Below the pieces are notes generated by a model. The model was not told where the DNA came from. It did not search any database and worked only from the letters and a program-made list of their open reading frames with translations. DNA of 5,745 bases from MGNI01 sp964353875 (GTDB taxonomy: Bacteria > Chloroflexota > Anaerolineae > Anaerolineales > E44-bin32), in the NCBI GenBank assembly GCA_964353875.1, contig CAYGXU010000159.1, positions 1-5,745 of the forward strand, written 5' to 3'. A program made the position numbers and the translations under genes. Shown one piece after another: positions 5,050-5,745 of this stretch; position 1 is the stretch's first letter; every line of letters starts with the position of its first letter.

Positions 5050-5645
5050 GCGAAAAGAGCTTGGATTTCGCGGATTTTGTCGGATTGGTAATTGAAGCTT
5101 TGGAAACTGCTGGTGTGGATTATTTGATCGGGGGTGCGGTGGCTGCATGGGCTTGGGGGGAGCCACGCGCCACATTGGATTTGGATCTGGTGGTCAATAT
5201 TCCCTTTGAAGCTGTCAGCCGGCTTTCGAAAGAGCTTGAGAAAAGGGGGTTGCTTGTGCCCGAAGAAATCATCTTGAATAATCTATTGGAAGATCGTGCT
5301 GACATCCCCATTAATGCCATCCATAGTTTCAGTGGTTTCAAGGCTGATTTATATCCATTGCGCCCTGGGGACGAACTACGTCATTCCGCATTTCAACGGC
5401 GAAAAACGGTTGATTTGGGTCCACGGTTAGGGGAGGTGTACCTTCATTCGCCGGAGGATCTCATCATCTATAAACTATGGTATTACAGTTTGAGCCAGCA
5501 AAGCAAACATTTGCGCGATATCACCGCCATCGTGCTGACATTAGGCGACGAGTTGGATTTTGATTACATTAGGAAATGGGTGGATCGAAAGGGATTGGTC
5601 ACGCTCTGGGAGGAGTTGTTGGCGAGAATCCGTTCGCATGGGTAG
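5046..5645 (+). CDS. Nucleotidyltransferase-fold protein (AbiEii/MNT-like superfamily)
   Basis: This 199-residue protein has the signature of a minimal nucleotidyltransferase, enzymes that transfer a nucleotide to a protein, RNA or small molecule. It shows a helix, then LIGGAVAAWAWG (27-38), then RATLDLDLVV (41-50) with the metal-binding pair Asp45 and Asp47. A third acidic residue is Asp101 in GFKADLYPL (97-105). The C-terminal part has SPEDLIIYKLWYYSL (135-149) and KHLRDI (154-159), seen in the family's helical region. All three Asp are present, so activity is expected. The ATG is embedded in the upstream stop (ATGA), with GAGGG 8 nt before it. Members of this superfamily serve as toxins in type IV and MNT-HEPN toxin-antitoxin systems, as aminoglycoside nucleotidylyltransferases, or are uncharacterised. 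The partner here is neither a HEPN protein nor clearly an AbiEi antitoxin, so the target is unknown. Confidence 0.85.
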   Translation: MSEKSLDFADFVGLVIEALETAGVDYLIGGAVAAWAWGEPRATLDLDLVVNIPFEAVSRLSKELEKRGLLVPEEIILNNLLEDRADIPINAIHSFSGFKADLYPLRPGDELRHSAFQRRKTVDLGPRLGEVYLHSPEDLIIYKLWYYSLSQQSKHLRDITAIVLTLGDELDFDYIRKWVDRKGLVTLWEELLARIRSHG

Positions 5646-5660
5646 GTTTCAACCATTGGG

Positions 5661-5745
5661 GTGAGAGAATTTTTAAATTGCCGATCCCATCAATATTTCG
5701 CTGTGGATCCTGAACTGACATGGAAAATGGTGCGTGATGAGCTCC
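5661..5745 (+). CDS. Possible start of a further gene, cut by the window end
   Basis: A frame beginning with GTG at 5661 stays open to the end for 28 codons and includes the plausible-looking stretch YFAVDPELTWKMVRDEL. It is in the same frame as the nucleotidyltransferase and lies 15 nt after its stop. No convincing ribosome site precedes it, and a minus-strand frame is also open across this short tail, so it may be chance. The product cannot be named. Confidence 0.2.
   Translation, partial: MREFLNCRSHQYFAVDPELTWKMVRDEL

Overview
This window looks like a bacterial metagenome-type contig: it contains a scaffold gap of exactly 100 N with contig-end duplication on both sides. It carries two divergent gene blocks separated by a short regulatory region. 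Taxonomy cannot be fixed from sequence alone. The single-lipoyl E2, the separate E1 alpha and beta genes, and a helix-turn-helix-like/nucleotidyltransferase gene pair of a kind I recall from Chloroflexota and other deep-branching bacteria make a Chloroflexota-like source plausible, but this is inference.

Minus-strand block (170-4267): a tight operon transcribed from right to left. The order is a cyclase-family metal hydrolase (start 4267), E1 alpha (start 3567), E1 beta (start 2418) and the lipoyl-bearing E2 acyltransferase (start 1369). Gaps between genes are only 16, 19 and 5 nt, and three of the four starts have clear Shine-Dalgarno sequences. E1 alpha, E1 beta and E2 together would form a thiamine-diphosphate 2-oxo acid (pyruvate) or acetoin dehydrogenase complex. 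They would cleave the substrate, load an acyl group on lipoyl-lysine and pass it to CoA. The E3 dihydrolipoamide dehydrogenase is not in the window. The hydrolase at the head of the operon may supply or clear a substrate, which is an unproven link.

The E1 alpha gene appears broken because of an assembly artefact. A 55-bp sequence ending at the left edge of the N run is repeated exactly at the right edge. Removing one copy and the N run (155 nt) restores a continuous 324-residue protein with all family motifs.

Intergenic region (4268-4512): it holds a good sigma70-type promoter for the minus-strand operon and a perfect 12-bp palindrome just downstream of the predicted transcription start. A 16-bp element is present twice with one mismatch, once at the operon's start site and once over a perfect TATAAT next to the plus-strand gene. 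A 6-4-6 inverted repeat lies beside the second copy. This suggests shared operator control of the two divergent units.

Plus-strand block (4513-5645): two genes overlapping by ATGA. The first is a 178-residue protein with a winged-helix-like N-terminal half and a separate C-terminal helical module. The second is a 199-residue nucleotidyltransferase-fold protein with a D-x-D plus third Asp catalytic set. This looks like a two-gene, possibly toxin-antitoxin-type, module of unknown function. It is visibly more A+T-rich than the operon, at least at its 5' end. The last 100 nt and the first 169 nt contain no confident gene; the first 169 nt hold a faint ketosynthase-like peptide in one frame.
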